Positions 27,100 through 36,272 of a stretch of DNA of 64,000 nt are shown here, in pieces. Made by a program: the position numbers and the translations under genes. Under the pieces are notes generated by a model. It searched no databases. It worked only from the letters and a program-made list of their open reading frames with translations, and was not told the DNA's origin. This stretch comes from Bradyrhizobium sp. cir1 (GTDB lineage: Bacteria; Pseudomonadota; Alphaproteobacteria; Rhizobiales; Xanthobacteraceae). Position 1 is the stretch's first letter. Each line of letters begins with the position of its first letter. The stretch spans positions 1 through 64,000 of the forward strand of contig NZ_JACIHE010000012.1 of NCBI RefSeq assembly GCF_014198245.1. Direction: 5' to 3'.

Positions 27100-28248
27100 A
27101 TGAACGGCATGCAGGACAATTTGCAGCGTAAAGGTCTGGACCTGCCGGGGCAGGTCGTGCTCGTGCTGCAAGGCGGGGGCGCGCTTGGCTCGTATCAGGC
27201 CGGGGTCTACCAGGCCTTGCACGAAGCCGGCATCGAGCCGGACTGGATCATCGGCACGTCGATCGGCGCGATCAATGCGAGCCTGATTGCGGGCAACGCA
27301 AGGGAGCACCGCCTGGCGCGCCTGAGGGAGTTCTGGAAGCGGATGGAGCAGCAGCCGGTCTGGGACTGGCGCGCCACGTTTCCCGGCTTCAACGAGAAGC
27401 TGGCCTACTGGTCGACCGTCACCCACGGCATTCCAGGATTCTTCCGGCCCAATCCGCTGGCGCATGCGGGCGATTCCTATCCGCTGGGTGCCGATCACGC
27501 CGGCTTCTATTCGACCGCGCCGCTGGAGAAGACGCTGAGTGAGCTGGTCGATTTCGATCTGGCCAACCGCTGCACGCCGCGCCTGACGGTCGGTGCGGCT
27601 CATGTCGGCACCAGCGAAATGCGCTATTTCGACAGCCGTGACGGCGAGCTGACGGCCAAGCACATCATGGCCTCGGGCGCGCTGCCGCCCGCTTTCCCGG
27701 CGGTGCGCATCGACGGCGAGCTCTATTGGGACGGAGGCATCCTGTCGAACACGCCGACGGAAGCGGTGTTCGACGACAATCCGCGCAGGGATTCGCTGAT
27801 CTTCTCCGTGCATCTGTGGAATCCCGTCGGGCCGGAACCGACCACGATGGCGGAGGTGCTGAATCGGCACAAGGACGTGCAATATTCCAGCCGCATCGCC
27901 AGCCAGATCGTGCGTCAGCAGCAGGCCCATCGCCTGCGCCATGTCATCAACCAGATCGCGGCGCGGCTGCCGGAGAGCGAGCGCAACGATGCCGCGGTGA
28001 GGGAGCTGATGGGCTACGGCTGCTCGACCCGCATGCATGTGGTGCGGCTGCTGGCGCCGCAGCTCGAGCACGAGACCCATACCAAGGATATCGACTTCAG
28101 TCCGTCAGGGATCACGCGGCGCTGGCACGCCGGCTACGCTCACACGCGATCGGTGCTGGCGCGCAGGCCCTGGATCGGCGAGTTCGATCCGCTCGCCGGC
28201 GTGGTGCTGCACGAGCATACGGACGAGATGCCGATTGCGGCGGAGTGA
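27100..28248 (+). CDS. Patatin-like phospholipase
   Basis: The 382-aa product has the complete patatin catalytic dyad. The glycine-rich oxyanion loop GGGALGS lies at 25-31, the nucleophile S54 in GTSIG and D211 in WDGG. A long C-terminal region (about 260-382) resembles the DUF3734 extension of proteobacterial patatins. It should hydrolyse acyl esters of lipids or stored polyesters. No signal sequence is seen. The start ATG 27100 lies behind CAGGAG. It is divergent from a LysR gene that may control it. Confidence 0.87.
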   Translation: MNGMQDNLQRKGLDLPGQVVLVLQGGGALGSYQAGVYQALHEAGIEPDWIIGTSIGAINASLIAGNAREHRLARLREFWKRMEQQPVWDWRATFPGFNEKLAYWSTVTHGIPGFFRPNPLAHAGDSYPLGADHAGFYSTAPLEKTLSELVDFDLANRCTPRLTVGAAHVGTSEMRYFDSRDGELTAKHIMASGALPPAFPAVRIDGELYWDGGILSNTPTEAVFDDNPRRDSLIFSVHLWNPVGPEPTTMAEVLNRHKDVQYSSRIASQIVRQQQAHRLRHVINQIAARLPESERNDAAVRELMGYGCSTRMHVVRLLAPQLEHETHTKDIDFSPSGITRRWHAGYAHTRSVLARRPWIGEFDPLAGVVLHEHTDEMPIAAE

Positions 28249-28340
28249 AGGCCTTGTCCGTCATTTGTCTTGTGCGGTGACGATGTCGCGAGCGCGCGGT
28301 CTGGGCTATGATCGCGGCGTCTTCGTCGTGAGACTCGCAA

Positions 28341-29291
28341 GTGGTCGCTGAGAAGGATCTGGAAGCAGCACTCGATCAGCTCCGCGCTGACGCGGCGGAC
28401 CCGATCGCCGGCGTGTTCGGTCCTGACTCGGTGACCTGGCAGATCGACCGGGAGGCCGTGAACTTCCTCGGCGCCGGCCGCGCGCTGCTGCTGCAACTCG
28501 CCCACCCCTGGGTCGCCGCCGCCATCGCCGAACATTCCACAACCTTTGCCGATCCGATCGGCCGCTTCCATCGCACCTTCGACATCGTCTTCGCCATGGT
28601 GTTCGGCTCGCTCGATCGGGCCTTGCTGTCGTCCCGGCAATTGCACCGGCGCCACAGCATGATTGTCGGCGAGATGCCCGAGACGGTCGGCCCGTTCGCG
28701 GCCGGCTCGCGCTACTGCGCCAACGACATTCCGTCGCTGCGCTGGGTTCACGCCACGCTGGTCGAGACCGCGCTGATGGCGCATGACCTCGTCCTGCCAC
28801 CGCTCTCGGCGGAGGAGCGCGAGCATTATTGGGCCGAGAGCCGGACGTTCGGCGCGCTGTTCGGACTGACGGCGGATGACCTGCCGGCGGACTGGTCCGG
28901 CTTCGCTGCTTACACCGCAGCGATGACGCAATCGGACACGCTGACGGTCAGCACCGCGGCACGCGAGATCGCGACGCAGATCTTCACGGGCGCGCGTCCG
29001 TGGTTGCGTCCGCCGCGCTGGTATCGCGCGCTCACGGCAGGGATGTTGCCGGAGCGCTTGCGTGCGGGTTTTGGTTTTGAGCTCGATGAGCGCGACGCCA
29101 GATCCGCCGACAATGCATTGAGATGGATCAGGCGCGTCTATCCGAAACTGCCTCACAGACTGCGCTATGTCGGCCCCTATCAGGAAGCACAGGCGCGGCT
29201 GCGGGGCGAGGCGCAGCCCGACTGGATGACCCGCTGTCTCAACCGCGCCTGGATCGGCCGGCCGCAGATGGACGTGCGCGGTAAGGGGTGA
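28341..29291 (+). CDS. MpaB-like (DUF2236) oxygenase-family protein
   Basis: The 316-aa product fits the DUF2236/MpaB family by length and by the segments GAGRALLLQLAHPWVAAAIAEHS and RFHRTFDIVFAMVFGSL near the N-terminus and WVHATLVETALMAHD in the middle. Related proteins (latex-clearing protein Lcp, MpaB) bind haem b through conserved histidines, so haem binding is possible here. The start is GTG 28341 with no clear ribosome binding site, so the start is less sure. The gene stands alone. Confidence 0.75.
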   Translation: MVAEKDLEAALDQLRADAADPIAGVFGPDSVTWQIDREAVNFLGAGRALLLQLAHPWVAAAIAEHSTTFADPIGRFHRTFDIVFAMVFGSLDRALLSSRQLHRRHSMIVGEMPETVGPFAAGSRYCANDIPSLRWVHATLVETALMAHDLVLPPLSAEEREHYWAESRTFGALFGLTADDLPADWSGFAAYTAAMTQSDTLTVSTAAREIATQIFTGARPWLRPPRWYRALTAGMLPERLRAGFGFELDERDARSADNALRWIRRVYPKLPHRLRYVGPYQEAQARLRGEAQPDWMTRCLNRAWIGRPQMDVRGKG

Positions 29292-29311
29292 TAGCCGCCG
29301 CCTTTTAGATC

Positions 29312-29444
29312 CGTCATCCTGAGGCGCGAGCGGCGCGATGCGGAAGCATTGCGCCGGGAGCCTCGAAGGATGCACGGCCCCGCTGCTGCAGCCGGGCCGT
29401 CGCCCTTCGAGGGCCGCTGAAGAAGCGGCCACCTCAGGTTGACG
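29312..29444. repeat. Palindromic intergenic repeat
   Basis: The arms CCGTCATCCTGAGG (29312) and CCTCAGGTTGACGG (to 29444) are inverted, with internal copies of CTTCGAGG / CCTCGAAGG. It belongs to the same type as the element at 56081-56213. Confidence 0.65.
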
Positions 29445-29498
29445 GTGATGGATGGGTGCGCTCGCAATGACGGCGTCTGAGGAAGCGTCGTCGCTTCC

Positions 29499-30914
29499 TC
29501 ACACCGACGCCAGCTTGCGGTACAGCGCACTGTAGCTGCCGGCCGAGATGCTCCAGGAGAACGATCGTCCCATGGCGCTGCGGCGCATGGTGTCGAGCTG
29601 GTCCTGCGCCATGAAGGCCGAGAAGGCGCGGCGGACGCCGCCGAGGAAGGATTCATGCGAGGGCTTCGAGAACAGGAAGCCGGTCTCGCCGTCGCTGATG
29701 GTCTCGGCGAGCCCGCCGGTCTGGTGACCGATCGGCAATGAGCCGAAGCGCTGGGCGTACATCTGGCTGAGGCCGCAGGGCTCGAACCGCGACGGCATCA
29801 AGGTGAAGTCGCTGCCGGCAAAGATGCGCCGCGCCTGGGCGTCGTTGAAGCCGATCGCGACCCCGATGGCATCGGGACGGCGGCGATGGGCGTTGATCAG
29901 CTCCTGCTCGAGCGCCGGCTCACCGGAGCCGGTGACCACGATCTGCCCGCCGGCATCGATGATCTCGTCGGCCGCCGCCAGCACGAGGTCGATGCCCTTC
30001 TGGTGCACGAGGCGGGCGACGATGCCGAATATCGGTCCGCGCGACACCGCAAGCCCGAACTGCTTGCGCACGTAATCCGCATTGGCCTTCTTGCCGACCC
30101 AGTCGCCGGCGCCGAACTGCTGGGCGAGCTGCGCGCAATAGCGCGGGTCCCAGCTCTCGTCGATGCCGTTGAGGATGCCGGTGAGCTCGGCCGCATCCGA
30201 GCGCAGGCGGAGCAGGCCCTCGAGGCCGCAGCCGAATTCGGCCGTGGTGATCTCGCGCGCATAGGTGGCGCTGACGGTGGTGAGGTGCGAGGCGTAGACG
30301 AGTCCCGCCTTGAGGAAGGAGACCTGGTCGTAGAACTCGACGCCGTCGATGTGGAACGAGCTCTCCGGTGCGCCGATCCGTCGCAGCGCCTCCTTCGGGA
30401 AGAGGCCCTGATAGGCGAGGTTGTGGATGGTCAGGATCGACGGCAGCTTGGCGCCGCGCCAGGCGAGATAGGCCGGCACGAGCGAAGCCTGCCAATCGTT
30501 GGCATGGACCAGATCCGCTGCCCAATTCTTGTCCAGCTTGCCCATGGCAAGCTCAGCGGCCGCCGAGGCGAGGCGCGCGAAGCGGATGTCGTTGTCGGGC
30601 CAATCGCGCCCGGACTCGTCGCCATAGGGATTGCCGGGCCGGTCGTAGAGCTGCGAGCACAACAGCACATAGACCGGCAGGCCGTCCTTGGTCGCGGCAC
30701 GGCCGAGCGAGCAGGCCGGCATCTCCGCGAACGGCGGGCAGCGGCCGACGATCTGGATATGCGTGAGCTGCTCGATGATGTCGCGATAGCCGGGCAGCAT
30801 GATCCGGATATCGGCGAAGGGACGTAGCGCTCGGGGGAGAGCAGCAGAAACGGCTCCAAGTCCGCCGACGCGGACGAAGTCGTCCATCTCTGTCGTAACG
30901 AACAAGACCCTCAA
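29499..30914 (-). CDS. glgA: Glycogen synthase (ADP-glucose type, GT5)
   Basis: The 471-aa product has the GT5 N-terminal core (RVLFVTTEMDDFVRVGGLGAVSAALPRAL), HNLAYQGLFP, and the C-terminal catalytic block SRFEPCGLSQMYAQRFGSLPIGHQTGGLAETI. It elongates alpha-1,4-glucan from ADP-glucose. The usual N-terminal KxGGL motif is RVGGL here, a conservative change in the ADP-glucose-binding loop. The start is a TTG, required because the first codons encode the core beta strand; AGAGGG lies upstream. No other glg gene adjoins it, unlike the usual glgBCA order. Confidence 0.85.
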   Translation of the reverse strand: MRVLFVTTEMDDFVRVGGLGAVSAALPRALRPFADIRIMLPGYRDIIEQLTHIQIVGRCPPFAEMPACSLGRAATKDGLPVYVLLCSQLYDRPGNPYGDESGRDWPDNDIRFARLASAAAELAMGKLDKNWAADLVHANDWQASLVPAYLAWRGAKLPSILTIHNLAYQGLFPKEALRRIGAPESSFHIDGVEFYDQVSFLKAGLVYASHLTTVSATYAREITTAEFGCGLEGLLRLRSDAAELTGILNGIDESWDPRYCAQLAQQFGAGDWVGKKANADYVRKQFGLAVSRGPIFGIVARLVHQKGIDLVLAAADEIIDAGGQIVVTGSGEPALEQELINAHRRRPDAIGVAIGFNDAQARRIFAGSDFTLMPSRFEPCGLSQMYAQRFGSLPIGHQTGGLAETISDGETGFLFSKPSHESFLGGVRRAFSAFMAQDQLDTMRRSAMGRSFSWSISAGSYSALYRKLASV

Positions 30915-31112
30915 GAACTGCCGCCCTCTTCCGATCCCCGTTTGCTGCTATGCAAGAACGGGTCCAGTTGCCCAGGAAATTCTCAAGCCCCCCGCAAGAC
31001 GCCTCTGTTCCGTAAAGACTTTCCTACTCAGCCGCCGCCCTCTAGGGTCGCCGCACCAACAAGAGAGAACATCCACGGTTCCCAATGGGAGCCTCAGGGA
31101 GACGCGGCACGT

Positions 31113-32309
31113 ATGCAGCTACCAGACAAGCATGAGGGGACGACGACAAAGGCTTTTGCGGGCCTGCGGGTCCTGGATTTTTCGACCACGATCGCCGGTC
31201 CGCACTGTGGGCGCATGCTAACCGACATGGGCGCCGAGGTCATCAAGATCGAGACCGACGGCGGGGAGACGATGCGGACCCGGCCACCGCTGCGCAAGGG
31301 GTGCAGCACCGCGTTCGGCCAGCTCAATGTCGGCAAGAAGAGCCTGGTGCTCGACCTCAAATCCGAGGATGGCAGGGACGCCGTCTACCGGCTGGCCGCG
31401 ACCGCCGACATCCTGGTCGAGAACTTCCGCCCCGGCGTGATGCACCGGCTGCGGCTCGACTATGACAGGCTGCGAGTGGAGAACCCGAAGCTGATCTATT
31501 GCTCGATTTCCGGCTACGGTCAGACCGGCCCCTCGGCCGAGCTGCCGGCCTATGCGCCGGTGATCCACGCCGCCTCCGGCTACGACATGGCGCATCTCGC
31601 CTACCAGCCCGGCCGTCACAGGCCCGACTATTGCGGCATCTACCACGCCGACGTCGTCACCGGCACCTACGGCTTTGGCGCGATCGCCTCGGCGCTCTAT
31701 CAGCGCACCGTGACCGGGCTCGGCCAGCACATCGACGTCTCCATGCTGGAATCGATGCTGACCTTGACCCTGACCGAGTTGCAGAGCTCGCAGTTCGCAG
31801 TGGCGCCGCCGCCGCGCCCGATGTTCGGACCGACCGAGACGGCCAGCGGCTATGTCATGATCACCGTCGCCAGCGAGAAGACGTTCCAGGCCTTGATGGG
31901 CGTGATCGGCCGCCCCGAATGGGTCTCCGATCCACGCTTCGCCACCTACGCCCCGCGCCGCGAGAACTGGGCGGCGTTGATGGACGGCGTCGAGGTCTGG
32001 TCGCGGCAGCTCTCGACCGATGCATGCCTCCTCGCGCTCGGCGCTGCCGGCGTCCCGGCCTCGGCCTATCGCACCGTGTCAGAGGCGTTGGCCGATCCGC
32101 AGCTTGCGCATCGGCAGGCGCTCTCCGAGGTGCGGGACGAGGGCGGCTCCTTTAGGGTGCTCAACCTGCCGTTCCGGATGTCGGGCGCCGACACGACGCC
32201 GGCCAGGACGGTGTCCGTGCTCGGCGCGCACACGGAGGCATTGCGTGAGGAGATCGGCCTTGCCGAGAAGGCGCCAATTCCGTCAGGCAAAACGGCCGCG
32301 ACAGGCTGA
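31113..32309 (+). CDS. Family III CoA-transferase (CaiB/BaiF)
   Basis: This 398-aa protein shows the family start LRVLDFSTTIAGPHCGRMLTDMGAEVIKIE (about 16-46), LVENFRPGVM and the likely catalytic aspartate in GIYHADVVTGTYG near residue 180. It moves CoA between carboxylic acids; substrate unknown. ATG 31113 follows AGGGAGA; the open frame extends upstream but the added residues have no family character. The following genes (Zn-alcohol dehydrogenase, isopropylmalate-dehydrogenase-like enzyme) are on the same strand. Confidence 0.85.
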   Translation: MQLPDKHEGTTTKAFAGLRVLDFSTTIAGPHCGRMLTDMGAEVIKIETDGGETMRTRPPLRKGCSTAFGQLNVGKKSLVLDLKSEDGRDAVYRLAATADILVENFRPGVMHRLRLDYDRLRVENPKLIYCSISGYGQTGPSAELPAYAPVIHAASGYDMAHLAYQPGRHRPDYCGIYHADVVTGTYGFGAIASALYQRTVTGLGQHIDVSMLESMLTLTLTELQSSQFAVAPPPRPMFGPTETASGYVMITVASEKTFQALMGVIGRPEWVSDPRFATYAPRRENWAALMDGVEVWSRQLSTDACLLALGAAGVPASAYRTVSEALADPQLAHRQALSEVRDEGGSFRVLNLPFRMSGADTTPARTVSVLGAHTEALREEIGLAEKAPIPSGKTAATG

Positions 32310-32455
32310 ACGGCTTCGTGCCGCAAGCAATGCGGCCCTGCGCGCCGCCGGATTGCCATCCTCGATCGCCGTAAACTAGACAGGAGCGAGTTTGTCTCGC
32401 TCCCCCGGGCATGGCATGGTGGCGTGACAACAAGAAGCATGCCGGGAGGACGCCG

Positions 32456-33523
32456 ATGAAGAGTTTCAAGGTCACCGATTTCAAGGCGCCGCTGCAGGAG
32501 TTCGACGAGGCGACGCCGCAGCCCTCGGGCACGCAGGTGCTGATCAAGGTGAAGGCCGCCGGCGTCTGCCACAGCGACCTCCACATCTGGGAAGGCGGCT
32601 ACGATCTCGGCCACGGTCGCAAGCCGCTGTCGCTGAAGGACCGCGGCATCAACCTGCCGCTGACCATGGGCCACGAGACCGTCGGCGAAGTCCTCGCTTT
32701 CGGCCCCGATGTGAAGCCGACTGACCAGGGCGACCTGAAGCTGGGCGATATCGGCCTGGTCTATCCCTGGATCGGCTGCGGCAAATGCGCGACGTGCCTT
32801 GGCGGCGACGAGAACATGTGCCTGACGCCGCGCTCGCTTGGCGTCTATTGCGATGGCGGCTATTCCGACCACATGCTGGTGCCGCATCCGCGCTATTTGC
32901 TCAATCTGAAAGGCCTCGATCCCGCGACGACCGCGCCTTACGCCTGCTCGGGCGTCACCACCTACAGCGCGCTGAAGAAGGTCGAGCAACACTTCGACAC
33001 GCCGATCGTGATGTTCGGTGCCGGCGGCCTCGGCCTGATGGCGCTGTCGCTGCTCAAGGCGATGGGCGGTAAGGGCGCGATCATGGTCGACATCGACGCC
33101 AGGAAGCGCGAAGCGGCCGAGAAGGCCGGCGCGCTCTCAACCGTCGATCCCAAGGCGCCGGATGCGCTGGAGCAGCTTGCGAAGAAAGCGGGCGGGCCGA
33201 TCCGCGCCGTGATCGACCTCGTCGGCAACTCTGCCACGACACAGCTCGGCTTCGATTGTCTCACCAAGGGCGGCAAGCTCGTCATCGTCGGCCTGTTCGG
33301 CGGCGGCGCGACCTGGGCGCTGCCGCTGATCCCGATCAAGGCGGTGACGATCCAGGGCAGCTATGTCGGCAACTTGCGCGAAACGCAGGAACTGCTCGAT
33401 CTCGTTCGCACCAAGAAGGTGCCGCCGATCCCGGTGACGACGGCACCGCTCGCCAAGGCCAATGACGCGCTGCTGCAATTGCAGCAGGGCGCGGTGGTCG
33501 GCCGCACCGTGCTGACGCCGTAG
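32456..33523 (+). CDS. Zinc-dependent alcohol dehydrogenase
   Basis: The 355-aa product is a medium-chain dehydrogenase. The catalytic-zinc segments are AGVCHSDLHIW and MGHETVGEV, the structural zinc loop CGKCATCLGGDENMC, and the NAD-binding motif GAGGLGLMAL. It oxidises alcohols or reduces aldehydes with NAD(H); the specific substrate is unknown. ATG 32456 follows a strong GGGAGGA. It lies 146 bp after the CoA-transferase. Confidence 0.87.
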   Translation: MKSFKVTDFKAPLQEFDEATPQPSGTQVLIKVKAAGVCHSDLHIWEGGYDLGHGRKPLSLKDRGINLPLTMGHETVGEVLAFGPDVKPTDQGDLKLGDIGLVYPWIGCGKCATCLGGDENMCLTPRSLGVYCDGGYSDHMLVPHPRYLLNLKGLDPATTAPYACSGVTTYSALKKVEQHFDTPIVMFGAGGLGLMALSLLKAMGGKGAIMVDIDARKREAAEKAGALSTVDPKAPDALEQLAKKAGGPIRAVIDLVGNSATTQLGFDCLTKGGKLVIVGLFGGGATWALPLIPIKAVTIQGSYVGNLRETQELLDLVRTKKVPPIPVTTAPLAKANDALLQLQQGAVVGRTVLTP

Positions 33524-33538
33524 CTAACACTCCATTCC

Positions 33539-33626
33539 CGTCATTGCGAGCGCAGCGAAGCAATCCAGAAATCCCTCTGCGGAGACAGTCTGGATTGCTT
33601 CGTCGCAAGAGCTCCTCGCAATGACG
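33539..33626. repeat. Palindromic repeat, CGTCATTGCGAG family (copy 1)
   Basis: The arms CGTCATTGCGAG and CTCGCAATGACG are exact inverses, with inner arms AGCAATCCAG / CTGGATTGCT. A second copy of the same element is at 35217-35302. Confidence 0.85.
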
Positions 33627-33656
33627 AGATCACTCTGACCTTCGCGCAGGAACCCC

Positions 33657-34736
33657 ATGTCCGCAAACAACGCCTTCCACATTGCCGTGCTCGCCGGTGA
33701 CGGCATCGGTCCCGAAGTCATGGCGCCGGCGCTCGAGGTGTTGTGCAAGGTCGGCGAAAAGTCCGGTCTCGGCTTCCGCTTCACGGAGGCCCCCGCCGGC
33801 GCCAACAATTATCTCGCCACCGGCAAGTCGATGCCGGATACGACGATCAAGCTGTGCGAGGAGGCGGATGCGATCCTGCTCGGCGCCTGCGGCCTGCCGT
33901 CGGTCCGCTACCCCGACAACACCGAGATCGCGCCGCAGATCGAGCTGCGCTTCATCTTCGATCTCTATGCCGGCGTGCGGCCGGCGCGGCTCATTCCGGG
34001 CGTGCCGAGCCCGATTGTCGGCGCGGACAAGCGCGGCATCGATCTCGTCGTGATCCGCGAATCCACCGAGGGCCTGTTCGCCTCGATGGGCAAGGGCGTC
34101 GTCACCCACGAGGATGCGCGCGAGACCATGGTGATCACGCGCCGGACGTCCGAGCGCCTGTTCGAATTCTCGTTCCGCCTCGCCGAGCGCCGCAAGGCGC
34201 GCGGCAAGCCCGGGATGCTGACCTGCGTCGACAAGGCGAACGTGTTCAAGGCCTTTGCGTTCTTCCGCGGCATCTTCGACGAGATCGAGAAGAAGCATCC
34301 TGACGTGAAGACTGACCGGCTCTATGTCGACGCCTGCTCGGCGATGCTGGTCAAGCGTCCCTGGGATTTCGACGTGATGGTGATGGAGAACATGTTCGGC
34401 GACATCGTCTCCGACATCACCGCGAGCCTGATCGGTGGTCTCGGCATGGCGCCGTCCGCCGACATCGGCGACAAATATGCCGTGTTCCAGCCCTGCCACG
34501 GCACCGCGCCTGACATCATGGGGCAGGGCAAGGCCAACCCCACCGGCATGATCCTGTCGGCCGCGATGATGCTGGACTGGCTCGCCGAGAAGCATGGCAT
34601 CGAGAGTGCGGCCGAGGCGGGCGAGACCATCGAGCGCGCGGTGGACCAGGTCTATGCCGGCGGCATCAAGCCGATGGAGTTCGGCGGCAGCAACGGCACC
34701 GCCGACATCACGAAGGCGGTGCTGGGAGCGCTGTAG
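33657..34736 (+). CDS. Isocitrate/isopropylmalate dehydrogenase-family enzyme
   Basis: The 359-aa product has the family start AVLAGDGIGPEVMAPALEVL, the substrate-contact segments IRESTEGLFASMG and CVDKANVFKA, the metal-binding NMFGDIVSDITASLIGG and the nucleotide loop CHGTAPDIMGQGKANPTGMILS. It is an NAD(P)-dependent decarboxylating dehydrogenase of a 2-hydroxy acid. The ESTEG segment differs from true LeuB (usually ELTGG), so tartrate, homoisocitrate or another malate-type substrate is more likely than 3-isopropylmalate. It ends at a strong terminator. Confidence 0.83.
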   Translation: MSANNAFHIAVLAGDGIGPEVMAPALEVLCKVGEKSGLGFRFTEAPAGANNYLATGKSMPDTTIKLCEEADAILLGACGLPSVRYPDNTEIAPQIELRFIFDLYAGVRPARLIPGVPSPIVGADKRGIDLVVIRESTEGLFASMGKGVVTHEDARETMVITRRTSERLFEFSFRLAERRKARGKPGMLTCVDKANVFKAFAFFRGIFDEIEKKHPDVKTDRLYVDACSAMLVKRPWDFDVMVMENMFGDIVSDITASLIGGLGMAPSADIGDKYAVFQPCHGTAPDIMGQGKANPTGMILSAAMMLDWLAEKHGIESAAEAGETIERAVDQVYAGGIKPMEFGGSNGTADITKAVLGAL

Positions 34737-34755
34737 TCGAGAATGCCGTCAGGAG

Positions 34756-34775
34756 AAGGGGCCTGCCGGCCCCTT
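34756..34775. terminator. Bidirectional terminator
   Basis: The 8-bp perfect stem AAGGGGCC / GGCCCCTT has loop TGCC and is followed by T. It lies between the dehydrogenase gene and the convergent small secreted protein gene. Confidence 0.8.
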
Positions 34776-34782
34776 TCGTCAT

Positions 34783-35067
34783 CTACCAGCCGCGCCAGTG
34801 GTGGTGATGATGCCAGCCCCACGGACGCGGGCCGTAAAAGCGTCGTGGGCCACCGTAATAGCCATAGGCACCGTAATAGTTCGGTCGCCACCAGCAGCGG
34901 CCCCAGGCATTGCAGACCATGCGGACCTGATCGACGTCGACAGCCGGGCCTTTTGCAATCTGGTCTGCCTGCGGAATGCCGTTCGGCATCGCCGCAAGGG
35001 CCGGTCCCGAAGCGAGCGCCATACCGCCCATGGCAGCCAGACCAAGAACAGCAAGTTTGAGTGTCAT
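34783..35067 (-). CDS. Small secreted Gly/Tyr/His-rich protein
   Basis: The 94-aa product has a signal sequence (about 3-25, ending near PALAA). A short region with two cysteines follows (MVCNAWGRCWWRPNYYG), then a tail rich in Gly, Tyr, Pro and His that ends with a run of five histidines (GWHHHHHWRGW). Similar small proteins are common in Bradyrhizobium, with no known function. The His cluster could bind metal ions. GAGGGAG lies just upstream of ATG 35067. Confidence 0.75.
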   Translation of the reverse strand: MTLKLAVLGLAAMGGMALASGPALAAMPNGIPQADQIAKGPAVDVDQVRMVCNAWGRCWWRPNYYGAYGYYGGPRRFYGPRPWGWHHHHHWRGW

Positions 35068-35216
35068 CGCAATCTCCCTCGTTGGTTGCGGGAGAACCGG
35101 CGGAAGATCAATTGGTTGCTACCGCGTCGCAGCTGGCCGAGGAATTTAATCTTCCTGAACGAAGGTTCAGCCTGCTCAGGAATACGGTTCCAAGTCTGTG
35201 GTTCGATCTCCCACGA

Positions 35217-35302
35217 CGTCATTGCGAGCGCAGCGAAGCAACCCAGAATCCCTGCGCGGAGGCAGTCTGGATTGCTTCGTCGCAAGGGCTCCTCGCAATG
35301 AC
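35217..35302. repeat. Palindromic repeat, CGTCATTGCGAG family (copy 2)
   Basis: This has the same organisation as 33539-33626: outer arms GTCATTGCGAG / CTCGCAATGAC, inner CAGCGAAGCAA...TTGCTTCGTCG. The two copies differ at a few scattered bases. Confidence 0.85.
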
Positions 35303-35338
35303 AGTGGTGAGAGATGTGCGCTCACAAATGCGCCTTGA

Positions 35339-36154
35339 TTACTTCCCCTGGAACCGCGGCTTGCGCTTCTCCATGAAGGCCTGCCGGCCCTCGCGGAAAT
35401 CCGCGCTGTCCATGCATGCGGTGCCGATCGCCTTGATCGCGTCCATGTCGCGTGCGCTCTCGTCCTTCAAGACCTGCGCGATGGTGATCTTGGCGGCCTT
35501 GATCGCGAGCGGGGCGTTCTGCGAGATCGTCTCGGCAATCGCCATGGTCTCGCCCCAGAGCTCGGCTTCCGGGAACACGCGCTCGACGAGGCCGATGCGC
35601 AGCGCCTCGGCGGAATCGATGCGCATGCCCGTGTACATCAGAAGTCGCGCCCAGGACGGGCCGACCAGCGACACCAGGTGCCGCAAGCCGTCATAGCCAT
35701 AGGCGATGCCGAGCCGCGCCGCGGGGATGCCGAACTGGCTGCCATCTGCAGCGAGGCGGATGTCGGCGAGCATCGCGACCTGCATGCCGCCGCCGAGGCA
35801 AAAGCCCTGGATGCAGGCGATGGTCGGCTTCGGATAGTCGGCGAGCAGCGCGCGCTGGGCGACGCTGCGCCTGGCGTATTCCTCGGACGCGGCGGCGTTG
35901 TGGCGGGTCTTCTCGAACTGGCTGATGTCCGCCCCCGAGACGAACGCCTTGCCGCCGGCACCGCGCAGGATCACGACGCGCACGGCGTCGTCGTCGCGTA
36001 AGGCCGTCAGCGCCTCGCCAAATCCCTCCCACATCTCCAGCGACATCGCGTTGCGCTTGTCGGGATTGTTGAAGGTGATCACGCCGACGCCGTCAGTGGC
36101 GTGCTGGAGGATCTTGCCGTCGGCGTAGGATTTTTCACTGGAGATGTCGGGCAT
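35339..36154 (-). CDS. Enoyl-CoA hydratase/isomerase family protein
   Basis: This 271-aa crotonase-fold protein shows the oxyanion-hole segments GAGGKAFVSGADISQF and IQGFCLGGGMQVAMLADIRLAA, and FGIPAARLGIAYGYDGL in the active-site loop. The usual two glutamates of hydratases are not obvious (G/A-rich at those sites), so isomerase, decarboxylase or hydrolase activity is possible. I chose ATG 36154 (MPDISSEKSY) because the 37 upstream residues in the open frame are unrelated to the family. Confidence 0.82.
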   Translation of the reverse strand: MPDISSEKSYADGKILQHATDGVGVITFNNPDKRNAMSLEMWEGFGEALTALRDDDAVRVVILRGAGGKAFVSGADISQFEKTRHNAAASEEYARRSVAQRALLADYPKPTIACIQGFCLGGGMQVAMLADIRLAADGSQFGIPAARLGIAYGYDGLRHLVSLVGPSWARLLMYTGMRIDSAEALRIGLVERVFPEAELWGETMAIAETISQNAPLAIKAAKITIAQVLKDESARDMDAIKAIGTACMDSADFREGRQAFMEKRKPRFQGK

Positions 36155-36272
36155 CGCGCGCTCGCTGTGTGGGCCGAGCGCAATGTGCGGCCGGGCTGAG
36201 GCCGCGGTCAACCGCGGCAAGGCGAGGGGCTTTGCACGAGCCTGTGCCGCGATTGCATGGCGCAAGAAGCGC

